From positions 290,825,782 to 290,889,781 of the forward strand of contig OX465600.1 in assembly GCA_950022295.1 (NCBI GenBank): DNA of 64,000 nt, read 5' to 3'. Below, piece by piece: positions 21,540 to 33,132 of this stretch. The notes beneath the pieces are model-generated. The model did not search any database, was not told the DNA's origin, and was given only the letters and a program-made list of their open reading frames with translations. The stretch's first letter is position 1, and every line of letters starts with the position of its first letter. A program made the position numbers and the translations under genes. Source of the stretch: Bromus sterilis. Lineage: Eukaryota > Streptophyta > Magnoliopsida > Poales > Poaceae.

Positions 21540-22194
21540 TGCTCCTGACGAGGCTCCGCTGGCCTCGTCAGGTCGTCAGCGGCCCCAGAGCCGACTGCCT
21601 CCAAAGTGTTGTTATTCAGTGCCACCTCCCCGTCCTGCATCACCTCATGCAGCTGCGCCTGCTTGTCCTCCTCCGGTGCCATAGTTCTACGCTTCTTGGG
21701 TGTACCTTCAGTAGCTGCAGTAGTTACATTAGTCTGATTGAGATCCACCAAAGTTGTAGTGTTACTATCACTCGCCAGCTTCTCCGCAGTGTCCTCCATC
21801 CCCCCACGTTTACCGAGCGTGGACCCATCAGAGGCCTCCGCCTCTAACATACGAATATCATGGGAGAGATTCCGTATGACGGGGATGAGATCAAAGCTCT
21901 GACCATGTTGTGCAGAATTGGAAACCTCTTTGCGCACCACTCCATCCCTTATCGGCCCGCTGTGTTGTGATCCGTCACCCCCCCCCCCCGGCATCTTCGC
22001 CATTTGATCTGCTAGGAGTTTGTCTACTGCGGGGTTTACCTTGCTGTGTTCCGCCTGGTCGTTGCGATGCCTTCTATCTTGGCTGCTCTCTCTCCCCTTC
22101 CTACCACCTCGGCCTCCCGCAGACGAGGCATTGATTTCTGCAGAGAAGTCCAACCCTCTATAGGCCAAGGGGTTGCTCTTCGCTTTAATGGTGC
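21536..22194 (-). pseudogene. LINE ORF1, C-terminal part
   Basis: A hydrophilic Gln/Asp/Lys-rich C-terminal region that ends PRQEQ at a TGA overlapping the ORF2 ATG. Its reading frame is continuous with the N-terminal part at 52156-53539 once the Gypsy element and one copy of its GGTGC TSD are disregarded. It carries a basic KKRR stretch that could be a nuclear localisation or nucleic-acid-binding patch. Confidence 0.8.
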
Positions 22195-23577
22195 TGATGA
22201 CCCACAACCGTAAGGGATCGAGATAGTCTTCGCGGGTAAGTTAACCCAATTTATTGATTCGACACACGGGGAGCCAAAGAGTATTTATAAGCTTTAACAG
22301 TTGAGTTGTCAATTCAACCGCACCTGAAATATACTTGCTTGAAACAAAAGATAAGTGGTAATGGTAATATGATAGTGATGGTGGCGACAGCAAAAGTAAA
22401 CAGCAAAAGTAGCAACTAATGACCAGCAGGATTGAAACACTGTAGGCTAGGGAGATGAATGGTTGGGCGCTGCATGGATGAGAGTGAACATGTAATAGAT
22501 TCTAACACGGGGCAAGGCACACAGAAAAGCAATGATCATCTAGGCAAATATCAAACATTAGGCATGTATCCCGTAGGTAGTTGTGCGTGCTTGCAATAAG
22601 AACTTGCACAACATCTTTTGTCCTACCATCCCGCTACGATTGGGGCCAAAGGGAACTTATGGAGATTAAGGTGCTCCTGTCAAAGAGCACCGGAACAAAG
22701 CAATAAACTCAATGGATACATGGAATCCTCAAATTATGGACCATCCCCTTTGGTGTCCCAAGCTGTCACCTTTGCGATCGCCAGTTCCGGACCATAATAG
22801 GTGCATACAACTCATAGATAGGATCAAGAACACAAATATATTCATGAAAACACATAGGGTTCAGATCTGAAAACATGGCACTCGGGCCCAAAGTGACAAG
22901 CATTAAGATCAACAAGTTGAAGCAAAGAAGATAAACACCAAAGTAGATGATAGGCAACATGCCCCTAACAATCTGACGAACTATTACATGATCAAACTCA
23001 TTCAATCCCTACCATCCCCTTTGCCTACAGCAGGGAATTACTCACACATGTGAAGAGAAGTCATGGAGGAGGGATGGATTGGTGATGGTGATGACGATGG
23101 CGACGATCTCCCCTCTCCGGAGGCCAAATCAGCCTCCAGATTAGCCCTCCCGAAGAAGAACAGAGGGTGGTGGCGGCTCCGCGACGGAAACTGGAAAAGC
23201 GACTTCTCTGGTGGGGTTTTCCCGTCACGAGAATAAATAGGAGTCGAGGTAGGGCACGAGAGGAGGTGGAGGCCTCCCAGGCGGGCCCCCGCCGCGGCCA
23301 GGGGTGGGGCCGCGCCAGCCAGGCGCCTGGGGGCCCTATGGGCCCCCTCTGGCCCCACTTCTGGCTGGTGGAAGCTTCTGGTGCGTGGATTTTCTGTGAA
23401 TTTTCCCGGAATTTTCTGAGATACCTAAAAATCCATTTTCCTGCACACAATAAAACCATACAGGCAGCTCTGCTGAAAACAGCGTTAGTCCGGGTTAGTT
23501 TCGTCCAAATCATGCAAGAATGAAGGCAAAACAATAGCAAAAGTGTTTGGAAAAGTAGATACGTTTGGGACGTATCA
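22195..23577 (-). repeat. 3' LTR of the Athila-like element (1383 bp)
   Basis: Highly similar over its length to 50781-52150, with a few substitutions and a ~12-bp indel (AAAGTAAACAGC near 22393). It carries a GC-rich inverted block near 23280-23330 and, on the minus strand, a TATA-like CCTATTTATTC near 23235, which together look like the U3 promoter. Short open frames inside it are not genes. Confidence 0.9.
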
Positions 23578-23593
23578 ACTCCCCCAAGCTTAG
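23578..23593 (-). promoter_or_regulatory. Polypurine tract of the Athila-like element
   Basis: The plus strand reads ACTCCCCCAAGCTTAG directly next to the LTR, so the minus-strand RNA has AAGCTTGGGGGAGT just before U3. The same 16 bases recur at 25367-25382. Confidence 0.75.
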
Positions 23594-25366
23594 CATATTG
23601 CTTGTCCTCAAGCAATTCAGTTCAACGAACTGGACGCAAAAAAGAAAACTTTGACAAACTCTTTTGATTCGTTAGATGTATATAAGCATGTACTACGAAA
23701 AGAGTTTAGCAAGTATTGAAACAATGCTATAAGGACAATGCACGAAGCAATTCTTCTTTCATGTGATCAATCACAAACAACTAAAAGTAAATAATATGCT
23801 ACTGAAAATCAAGACAAGATCACAATGCACATAGCTTGAACATACTTGAGTGACATTTCGCTAGCCTCCATGAGTGAAGCAAAACATAAATGCAGAAACT
23901 CGTCCGGAGTTTTAAAGGTGACTAGAACTCAGTATTTTAGACTAGCAATAACACAAGCATGCAGAAGACAATGTAATACTTTGGAACAATGCATATTACA
24001 CTAAGAATGACAATTATGCTCTCATAGTTGGTGCTTTGAAGAAAGAAGGGGAGACTCTCGAACCGTGGCTTTTGGTGGCAAGGTTGAAAACCCGTGGTTG
24101 GAAGCAAGGACTAAACATGTGCCAGAGCTCTTGGTTTTGAAAACAGAGACAAAAACATTTTTGAGAAGTGCAAATTTCCAGTCAACGGTGAACGGTAAAG
24201 GTCTCTCAATATCTCCCATGCCAACTATATTAATAATTTTTTTGCTTACACTTTTGTTCCCTTATCCATCTATCATTTGACAGTCTATGGAACCTTATTT
24301 TGCCTCAAGTCTGGAAGGAAGCTCGTTCCATCTATCATTAGCAGCACTTGGTCCATTTCATTCCATCATCAAGTATGGGGGAGGTGTAACTTTCCCCTTT
24401 TTTTATAAATGACTAGTTAAAACTTCCGTCAATATTTTTGGCATGATAGATACTGATTTTCCCTCACCGCACCATGAGCTTGTACGGTTACAAAAGGGAA
24501 GCTTTTGAATAAATTTCGAGATGGCACAAGAAAGTCCGAGTTAGGGGTGGCCAGTAAATACCACATATAGGAAGGTATGGTGGACTCATATGGAATAACT
24601 GGTTTCAAGGATTTTGGATGCACAAGCAGAATTCCGCTTAGTGCGAGCGAAGGCTAGCAAAGGACCGGGAAGCGACCAACTAGAGAGCAATAACTGTCAT
24701 AATCATGCAGAGCGACAAAGCAACATTGAATCGGGCATGAAAGTGATATAACTATTCTGAAACAAAAAGATCATCAAGGCATAATAGACTTTTTAGTCAT
24801 AAACATGTGTGAACATGTGCCAAGTCAATCCAAAAATTCTCCGAAGGGAAATACCACTTCAGTATGCCAAACCATGAACAATGCAATGCATGTAAATCAT
24901 TTCAACAACACATTATGTACTCTAGCTATTTGAGATTAGCCACAAGGAAAGCATGAACACTGGGAAAGCATTGTAAACATAGCACTATGTCGCTACAAGC
25001 TGGTTTCTAGATCATAAGTACAGGCATATGTACAAAAGTAGAAACAAGAAGAGTTCATACCGGGTTTCCTTGTTGCTTCCCTTCCGTCGATCTTCGTCAT
25101 TACTGCCTTGTCACTTGCACGATCGAACGTGGGAAATATTATCAAATGCCATCACGGACTCGAGCTGAACTCTGAAAACAAAGCAAACTAAAGAGAGAAA
25201 GGAAATCTTTTTGGGGTTTTTAAAGGTTTAAACGAAAGCAAAAGAGAAAATCTTTTTGTTGTTTTTGCAAAGAAAGAAAGAAAGAAGAACGGGAAAAAAC
25301 TTCGAAAAGATCAAAGCGAACAAAAAATAAAACGGATAATACAATGGAAAAGTGAGAAGGGCACGT
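23594..25366 (-). other. Non-coding 3' region of the Athila-like element
   Basis: About 1.8 kb between the internal and terminal polypurine tracts. AT-rich with many short open frames (e.g. 24022-24280) and no recognisable domain. Long untranslated 3' regions are usual in Athila/Tat elements. Confidence 0.6.
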
Positions 25367-25406
25367 ACTCCCCCAAGCTTAGGCTTTTGGCCTAAGTTGG
25401 TAGTAG

Positions 25407-26621
25407 CTAATGTCCCCAGGAGCCTCCTGCTCCAGGGTGGTACTGGTGAGTCCAAGGGTCGTATGAGGCTTCCGGCGCGTACGCCGAAGTCCTCGGATCC
25501 TCCCACGAAGAAGGATCCGCGCTCCAAGCAGAGGAAGACCCTTCACCAAACTGGGTGACGGTCTCCCCCTGGAAAGGTGGTAACTCACCATGCTCCTCCT
25601 CGTCGGGCACAACCCCCTCCATGGGGTTATGAAACTGATGCTGGACCACGAACTCATCGAACTGGATAACATCAAAGGACCATCCGTTCCTGCGAGAGAA
25701 ATCAAACAAAAGAGGTGAAGGTATACGGATCTTGCGTTCCGTGGTGGCTTCGAAACGCAAGATATAATCAAGGTTACCAAACTCGGAAGTCATGGTAACA
25801 AACTTATGCCTTTTCATAGCAGCAAGATCAAAACTTAAATAAGTAAAAGGCTTATCATCTGGGTGTGGGGTGCCATTAAGAGACTCTAGGATAAGTGTGG
25901 CGTAAACGCCACCAAATAAATCTCCCTTGTTACCGTTCATAGCAAGGCGTCAAGCAATTAAGGCACCCACATTATAATCAAACCTCCCCGAGAGGGCGGT
26001 TGCCAGGATAGCAATATCCGGCGCAGAAATGCTGCTCGTGTTGTCACGAGCTAACACCCCTCTAGCAATATAATACGCAAAATACCTGAGGTGTGGGAAT
26101 AAGATGCTAGAGATTTTTGACCGGTGAATATCCCTCGTATCCATGCTACAGAGAGAGTTGAAGACGGTTCTCAGCTCGGAGGGCTGAGAGCTTATCTTCG
26201 CCGTCAGTCCAACGTTCGGCACACCTATTATTTCACAAAACTTTTCCAAAGGCATGACCAAAAGATTATTGTAAATTTTAAACTCAACAGAACCAGTATC
26301 AAGGTTATATCTAAAACTGTTAATGAAACAGGAGGTGAGTTTTTGATACTGAGCAACACGGCACGTTGCGAGCCGCGTCAGACCTGCATTAGCATAAAGA
26401 TTATAGAACTCCTCCTTCATTCCTGCAGCTTCAAGGAATTCATTGCACGGGAAAGTCATTGCACGTGCTGGATTTGTGTCCTCCAACAACTCTAAGGGCA
26501 CATGATCTTCGTTGTAGCTCCCCCTAGCAGTCGAGGGTGAAGCTGCAACTCTTGTAACTCGATTGGAGCGCTCGAGCCTTTTCTTCCCAAGCCACCCCTT
26601 TGCTCTTCCTAGCAAACTCAT
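25407..26621 (-). pseudogene. Athila ORF-type protein in env position (one nonsense codon)
   Basis: About 404 codons from the ATG at 26621 to the stop at 25407, interrupted in frame only by TGA at 25950-25952 (codon 224). The ATG at 26621 is preferred; the frame upstream opens with a TTG. A basic N-terminus (GRAKGWLGKKRLERSNR) is followed by a domain resembling the Athila ORF-1 / putative plant transposon protein family (EFLEAAGMKEEFYNLYANA, then MPLEKFCEIIGVPNVG), and an acidic, Ser/Pro/Tyr-rich C-terminal tail. No signal peptide or clear membrane segment is visible, so an envelope role is not supported by the sequence. Its function is unknown. It lies between a U3-like GC block (26995-27085) and a polypurine-tract copy (25367-25382). 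Confidence 0.7.
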
Positions 26622-26984
26622 TTTTGAAATTTTTGACAAATTACAAAAACAAGGATTTAAACAAAGTGAGTTAAGGCAAACTACTCAACCCACTTACCTA
26701 AGGCAAAAACTTGCATCAAAACTTGGAAAATAAACTTCTACCCATGCAAGCAAGCTCATCTAAACAGCACCAAGAACTACTAAATACTCACAAATGAAGC
26801 CACCAACCAAAAATCTATTTGGAGGAGTGGAGGAGTTACATACCAGGGAGTATTTGCTCAAAATCTCAGCTCAAATGATGGGTTGTGGAGAGAGATCGAA
26901 AATCACCTCCACGAACAGCAAGAACGCAAGTTCCAGGGCCAGAACTCGTGTTTTTGGAGAGAAAGAGAGAGAGAGGAAGAAGAC

Positions 26985-27090
26985 TCACCTGGAGGTGGGA
27001 CCTGTGGGCCCCAGGCGCCCTATGGGCGCGGCCAGGGGGCAGGCCGCTCCAGCTGGCCGCCTGGGCCACTGGTGGCCCCCCTGGTCAGCC
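26985..27090 (-). promoter_or_regulatory. Internal copy of the LTR GC-rich block upstream of the Athila-type ORF
   Basis: GGGCGCGGCCAGGGGGC, CCGCCTGGGCC and GTGGCCCCCCTGG occur here in the same order as GGCGCGGCCAGGGGTGG, GCGCCTGGGG and TGTGGCCCCCCTCTGG in the element's LTRs (23290-23350 and 51860-51925). On the minus strand a CT-rich run (CTTCCTCTCTCTCTCTTTCTC) follows. It lies ~370 bp upstream of the ATG at 26621. No good TATA box was seen. Confidence 0.55.
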
Positions 27091-27342
27091 CCAGGTACCT
27101 CTGGGTCACTCCTGGCATGAAAAAATTTATTTTTATTTTTAGGGATTTTTTTTCTGAAAAATTCACTGTTGAAAATTTCTCGGAGTTCAAAAAGCTGCAA
27201 AACTTTATGAAAACTTAAAGCGGTGATTAATATTGTGAAGCTTCAAAAACACAAAAACTTGGTACGGCAAAGAGAATAAAAGTTAAAGCAAATGAAAACA
27301 TAACAAGCTTAACTTTTTACCTATATAAAACAAGCTCACTAG

Positions 27343-28969
27343 TGATGGCTTCTCTCCCCCTTCGTTGGTTACCCCAAGTGGAAGGTTGAGATGTAGTGCA
27401 GCAGCAGTTTTCCCTCGGTGAAGATACCAATGTTTGTCTCCAGCAGGACTCCAGAGATGATAAGTAGGTGTCAGCGGCGCAACTGACGCGGACATGCACA
27501 CAGACACAGATAAATTTGTTCCCAACGAAGTTCAGAGAGGTTGTCAATCTCTCCGGTCTTGTTGTTTACAAAGGATAAAACGCAAGGGATAATGATAGCA
27601 ACTTGAAAGTAAATGCAGAAAAGTAAATATAGCGTGGAAACAGTGATAAGGATATGGACCGGGATACGTGATGTTCTCTAGTGATGTCTCTCTCCCAAAA
27701 GACGATAAAATTTCTATGCGAGGTAAACAAATTACAGAAAGGCAATTGACAGGATTATGAACGCACCGCAATGCTAACTATGCTACAAAATAAAGGAAGA
27801 GGTTCAAAAGCACAGGCAGTACGCCAAGGTAAGTAGACCGAAATCCATCTGCATCTACTACTAATCATCCACCTTGAGATATCTATCCAGAACATCTCGC
27901 TGGTATTAAGTTGCGAGCCCCACCCAAAGTGTAAACCCAAAGCAACAGACAACTGCATTAAAAAGAACTCCGCGTAAAGTAAACAATCCTTGTAACCGCG
28001 GTTACAAGCACCGTTGTTTCCCCCCTTGTGGCAACAGCACATCCCCTAGACTCATGTTTCTGTCACTCAAGCGTCTCATCAGGGGGCATGAACCCACAAT
28101 CTAGCACAACGCTCCCTCTTGGAGTCACTACCTACTACTTGGCCAAAGCAATAAACAACAACGGAGAACATGCAAGAATTACTTAGGAACAAAAATATAA
28201 GAAATAAAAACCAAATATATTACTCTATCACAATCTGAACATAATCTCATAATCCATCAGATCCTATCAAACTCAACATAGCAATAGAAGAAATATTAAA
28301 AAGGTGTCACGATCATGTTGGGCAGCTCACGAGGTCTAAACAATGAAGATCAAAGAGGGGAGGAGAACATCACATAGCTACTGATCACGGACCCATGGTC
28401 CAAGGAAAACTACTCACGAGACATCCGGGGAGCATCCATGGTGGAGAGGAGACCCCCGGAGGTCAATCCTCCCTCCGGCGGGGTGCCGGGAAGAGGTCTT
28501 CTGGTGCTCCCGATCTTGGAAGCGCGGCGGCGGCGGAACAGAGGCGAGTTCGCGGAATAGGGTTCTGCCTCTGGAGTTTTCCCGTGACGGGGGATAAATA
28601 GGCGAAAGGGGGCAGCCAGAGGTGGGCCAGGGGCCCCAGGCGCCCCCCCTGGCGCAGCCAGGGGTGGGGCCGCGCCGGGTGGCCGCCTGGGCCCCCTGGC
28701 TCCCCTCTGGCCCCTCCCGGGCTCTTCTCGAAGCTTCCGTCACGCTGATTTTTTATCTGAATTTCCCCGAATTTTTCTGGCACTTTTTATATGGCGGAAA
28801 ACTGAAATAGAAAAACAACAGAAAACAGGAACTGGCACTGGGGTGCACTGAGTTAATAGGTTAGTCCAAATATTATCAAAAGTGTATGAAAGTGTATCTA
28901 GATCGTAGCAATATCACACAAAACATGCATGGAGCAAGCAGAAATTATAGATACGTTTTGGACGTATCA
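27343..28969 (-). repeat. 3' LTR of the 7.4-kb non-autonomous element (1627 bp)
   Basis: Near-identical to 33133-34756; few substitutions are visible (TCTCTCC against TCTCGCC at the start). The GC-rich block is at about 28630-28710. The TATA-like CCTATTTATCC on the minus strand is near 28595. A tRNA-like-looking AACCGCGGTTACAAG palindrome lies at 27995-28010 and its twin in the other LTR. Confidence 0.9.
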
Positions 28970-31862
28970 ACATCCCCAAGCTTAATTCCTGCTCGTCCTC
29001 GAGTAGGTAAATGATAACAACATAATTTCTGTGGTGACATGCTAGCAACCATATAAGAACTTTGAAAAGTAAAGCAATCAAGGTTAGAGATTCAATTCAA
29101 GTCATAACAGGCAAGAGTCTATATTAGCATTGAAATAAGTAACAAAAGAACATTAGGTGCAAGAGCTCTCGCTGTCCGTGACTCGAATGTCTCCAAATGG
29201 TGTTTGCGTGCAAGAAAGGGGATAGGGAATACGAGAAAAAGTATTTTGTGTTGAGAACTCAATCTACTAAAGTTTCACACTTGGTCTTCTTTGGAATCTT
29301 ATCTTGACTCGTCCCCAGACCACTAGCCAGGTCCAAGTCAATTTGATCCACTCCTTTTCTATATTTTGAGCACTCATGCAATGGATGAGCGTAAGCACGA
29401 GAGTTGACACTTAGGATGGAAAGATAGAAATATGGTGGAGGAGGAAAACAAAAAGGATGAGAAAGGCTCACATCAATGAGGACAATCATAGGCAAGAGAT
29501 GCCAAATGATAGATATGATGTGAGGAGTAGGGATTGCCATGCAACGGATGCACATAGGAGCTAGGAAGCTCTCCAATGGAACTAGTGGGGGTGCATCTAA
29601 CTTGCTCGCTCATGAAGACCTAGAGCTCTTTTGAGGAGGCTCATCCTTGGAATATGCAAGCCAAGTTCTATAGTGTGAAGGTCCCCACATAGCTGTATGC
29701 ATAATGATCATCTCTATGGAGTACAAGGATATAAAGGGAGTACTAGTGTGGATCTATCAAAAGGATAGTAGTGTTGCCCCTTTCTCTCTTTTTATTTCTT
29801 TTTCTCTTTTTTCTATTTTTTTGTATTTTTGTGTGGCCTCAATGGCGCTTTCTATTTAACTCTCATTTGTCCTCTTTGGGATCTTTTAATGTGTCCACTT
29901 TGGGATCTTTTCCTCACTTAAGGGCAACACTCTATTTTACAAGAAGGTGAAGGAGATCTTTCACACTTTACAAGGTACTCAAAATCATAAAGAAGATGTA
30001 ACTATCATGATGTATGCAATGTGTGTCGCTGCCAGTGTAGCAGGAACATGTATGACATGAAGATCAAGTCATGAAGAGGTGGAAGTTGCATGGCAATATA
30101 TCTCGGAAAGGCTATGGAAATGCCTTGATAGGTAGGTATGGTGGATGTTTTGAGGAAAGATATAAGGAGGCTTATGATGACAGAGCGTATCATGCCAAGG
30201 GTTTGGATGTACCGGCGAAGGTGGCACCAACTCTCGGAGTGAGAAGAAGGCAATGCACGGTACGGGAGAGGCTAGCAAAATATGGGAAGGTGGAAGTGTC
30301 AACTTTCAGTACTTACATTAGTCCGAAGAACTCATGCACTTATTATCGGTAACTCTCAATCTAATAAGGAGGTTCACAAAGAGACAAGTACCCCGAGGAG
30401 GAGTGTATGGGGGTTTGGTTATCCTTGCGCATCCTCGACTCATAGTACGTGAGTGTACTCTAATATTCGACTCCTCAGAAGAGTAGTGATCCATCTAGTA
30501 GCTAGAGTTCTCAACTAGTTTTGTAGGTTTGGAAAATACACACGGATTGCCCAAAATACGACACCTATCACTAATAGGCAAGAGCTCTTGACACCAAAAG
30601 TTCAAACATTACTCACATCAATACCTCAAAACTATTGCAAGTTACTACTAAAATTAAATAACAACCACAATTACCTACTTACAAGACAAGACACAACTCA
30701 GTGCAACAACCAACTCTCTTTAACAAGATAAACATGAAAACTAAAAAGAGTTCCAGCAACAAACTAAACAAAAGCCAAGTCTCTTGCTAAAGACAAACTA
30801 AGAGTAAACTAAACATGGCAGTGGGTACGAAAAGATAAAGAACACACAACAGCAAAAAGATAAGCAGGAAAAGTCCTATGATGTGTTCTAAATTTTGAAA
30901 GTGGAGCGTGTTTCTCTCCCACACAAAGTAAGACGGGATCTAACTTGTTATGAACATCAAGCAAAGCTAAAGAAAACTAAATACAAAACCTAAGAGCGAG
31001 ACGCTCCAAGCATAGCACATAACGCATGAAGTGATAAAAATATAGTGAGACGAAGGACGAACTGATGATTGTTGATGGAGAAGGGGATGCACGGGGGCAT
31101 CCCCAAGCTTAGACGATTGAGTCTCCTTGAATATTTAATGGGGATGCATGGGGGCATCCCCAAGCTTGAGCGCTTGACACTCCTGGATCTTCTTTCATCA
31201 TCTTCCATCACACACTTGAAAACTCCCTTCATACATAACTCATTGTAGACTGATTAGAGAGGTTAGTACCCTTAATAAATAATTTTTCCCACTGGATATA
31301 AAGATATTATTGAAGAGCTACTGTTTATAAAGAGTGCCAAAAAAAATTTGCATAGAAAAAGCAAGCTTAAGGTTTGCAAAAGTTAGGAGAGACAAAACGT
31401 GGCAGAATCAGTGAAAAACAGAACAGCAGATAGTAAAGAATTTTTTAAGAGCACTTCTGCAACTCAAATCAAAAAAGCCAGAACATTCGGAAGTTTCGTA
31501 ATTGTATAGAGCATACCATGTAAACATTTCATCTCAAAAAGATGAACTGGGATTTTTCTGGAATTTTTCTGGTCACAAGGACAGAATTTGTTTTCTGGAC
31601 AGCATGTCACAACTTTTACTTCCCTTGCCGTAAGAGGCTATAACTTGGCACAAAGCTGAAAAATAAAGATACAATGATGTTGCTACAGAAGTAACAATCA
31701 TCAAGACACAACAAAAGCAAAAAGAAACACCTAAATTTGTTGCGGGCTGCCTCCCGAAAGCGCTTCTTTAGAGCCATTAGCTAGGCTTAAAGATTTTAAA
31801 AGATGCTCTCATAAGAATAAGGATTTGAAGCAAAAGAGAGCATTAAGAAGCAAATATGAAAC
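28970..31862 (-). other. Non-coding 3' interior of the 7.4-kb element
   Basis: About 2.9 kb without a supported ORF. Terminal polypurine tract: ACATCCCCAAGCTTA at 28970-28984. Two further copies of CATCCCCAAGCTT lie at 31098-31110 and 31155-31167. A T-rich stretch at 29780-29830 and mixed AT-rich sequence fill the rest. Confidence 0.65.
31083..31170. repeat. Two tandem hairpins containing polypurine-tract copies
   Basis: GGGGATGCACGGGGGCATCCCC at 31083-31104 and GGGGATGCATGGGGGCATCC (continuing CC) at 31140-31161 each form an 8-bp perfect stem (GGGGATGC with GCATCCCC). Each is followed by AAGCTT, as at the terminal polypurine tract of the same element. Confidence 0.75.
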
Positions 31863-32936
31863 TCATTTAATCCTAACCCACTTCCTATGCATTGGCATCT
31901 TGTAAGAAAATAAATCAAAGAAGCACAAAGAGACAAGTATAGGAAGGTGGGACAAGAACAACTTCAAAACTTTCAACATAAAGAGAGTAGTTTTAGTAAT
32001 ATGGAAGTTTATACAACCAAACTTTCCTCTCTCAAAATAATTTTCAGTAGTATCATGAACAACATCAAGAATATAACTATCACATAAATCATATTGTTCA
32101 TGACCTACGAGCACACGTGTATTATTTTCAACACGGTTTTTAGGATCATAAGATAAATGCAACCCAACATATTGAGATTTGATAAGAGGAAAATTCTCCG
32201 GAGTTGGAGATTTCAAAAGGATAATAGGACAATCAAGTGTGGGTGCAATAGCAACAATTTCATGCTTAACATAAGGAACTATAGAGAGTTCATTTTTGTC
32301 AGCATCATCCATAGTGGCATCATGGCCATCAACAAAGCAAGTATCAAAATCATCAGAAAGGGAAGTATCAAGTGAGTCCTCGGAATCATAAGATTCCTCT
32401 TCGTAGCAATCATTAGCCTCTTCTTGGGCAGCAAGCATTCTATTTTTAAAATCCTCAATATAAGCATTGGAAGTATAATTCTCAAAGCAATAAGCAAAAA
32501 CAACAAAGTTTTCAGACTCGAAAATAGTATCGTGATACTTTTCAATCAAAGAAGCAATCTCATAGGCACCTTTAAAAGCAACAAACTCTTCAATCTTTTC
32601 AACATCAAAGTAATCATAAACACCTTTAGCATAAGAAGATAAGATCTCATTTTCATTAAACTCACATTGGAAAGGGAGGTGTTTATGATCTATATTAGAA
32701 CAACAAGTGAAATCATAAATGTGGCACAAAAGTTTAGCATGGCAATAAGAAACATGTATTTGATCCCATAAGTGTTTCCCTTTCTGAGATAGGCGGTGCC
32801 GCGTATAATGAGCATGCTCATCCAATGATTTTCCTTCAACCAAGTCGGTTGGGTTTTTAGCGCGAGCAAAAATTGATCAAAGACGATCCAAGTGAAACAT
32901 GTCCATCCTACCATATTTGGGTGGTTCATCACCCAT
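31863..32936 (-). pseudogene. Unknown retroelement ORF of the 7.4-kb element (nonsense at codon 20)
   Basis: The natural ATG is at 32936 (MGDEPPKYGRMDMF). TGA at 32877-32879 is codon 20, after which the same frame is open to 31863, about 357 codons in all. The protein is rich in aromatic, Cys and acidic residues (acidic cluster EEESYDSEDSLD in the middle) and has no zinc knuckle, protease or polymerase motif. Position after the primer site suggests a gag-equivalent or accessory role, but I do not recognise the family. A TTG-initiated or downstream start would be needed to avoid the stop. Confidence 0.6.
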
Positions 32937-33102
32937 GGTGAGAATAGTATAAATAGGCAAAGCAAGACAAAGGCAAAAGGTAGCAACTATTTTTGTGGTT
33001 TTTCATAAAGGACACTGAGATAAAAACTGAAAGGTAAACTAACAAGACTAAAAAAACAAAGGTAAAGGGTAGTGTGCAACTCCCCTATCTTAGCACTCGG
33101 AG

Positions 33103-33120
33103 TCCCCGGCAACGGCGCCA
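33103..33120 (-). promoter_or_regulatory. Primer binding site, tRNA-Asp type
   Basis: The plus strand reads TCCCCGGCAACGGCGCCA, the 3' end sequence of plant tRNA-Asp(GTC), 12 bp from the right LTR. It fixes minus-strand transcription. The host element uses the identical site at 50751-50768. Confidence 0.85.
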
Positions 33121-33132
33121 GAAAACTTTGCT

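Larger units (their letters stand above)
17352..22194 (-). mobile_element. LINE, left part: 3' end, ORF2 and ORF1 C-terminus
   Basis: A non-LTR retrotransposon in minus orientation. A T-run at 17352-17360 on the plus strand is the poly(A) tail. The element is split at 22194/52156 by the Gypsy insertion; its 5' part is 52156-53561. A possible TSD is AACGG plus a T-run at 17347-17360 against AACGGG plus a T-run at 53549-53561, but the homopolymer makes this weak. The ORFs carry several nonsense codons and at least two frameshifts, so it is defective. Confidence 0.88.

Noticed and set aside
22766..23615. Small ORFs near 23 kb and again near 51.6 kb
   Set aside because: Located in the two LTRs of the Athila-like element and not known to be coding.
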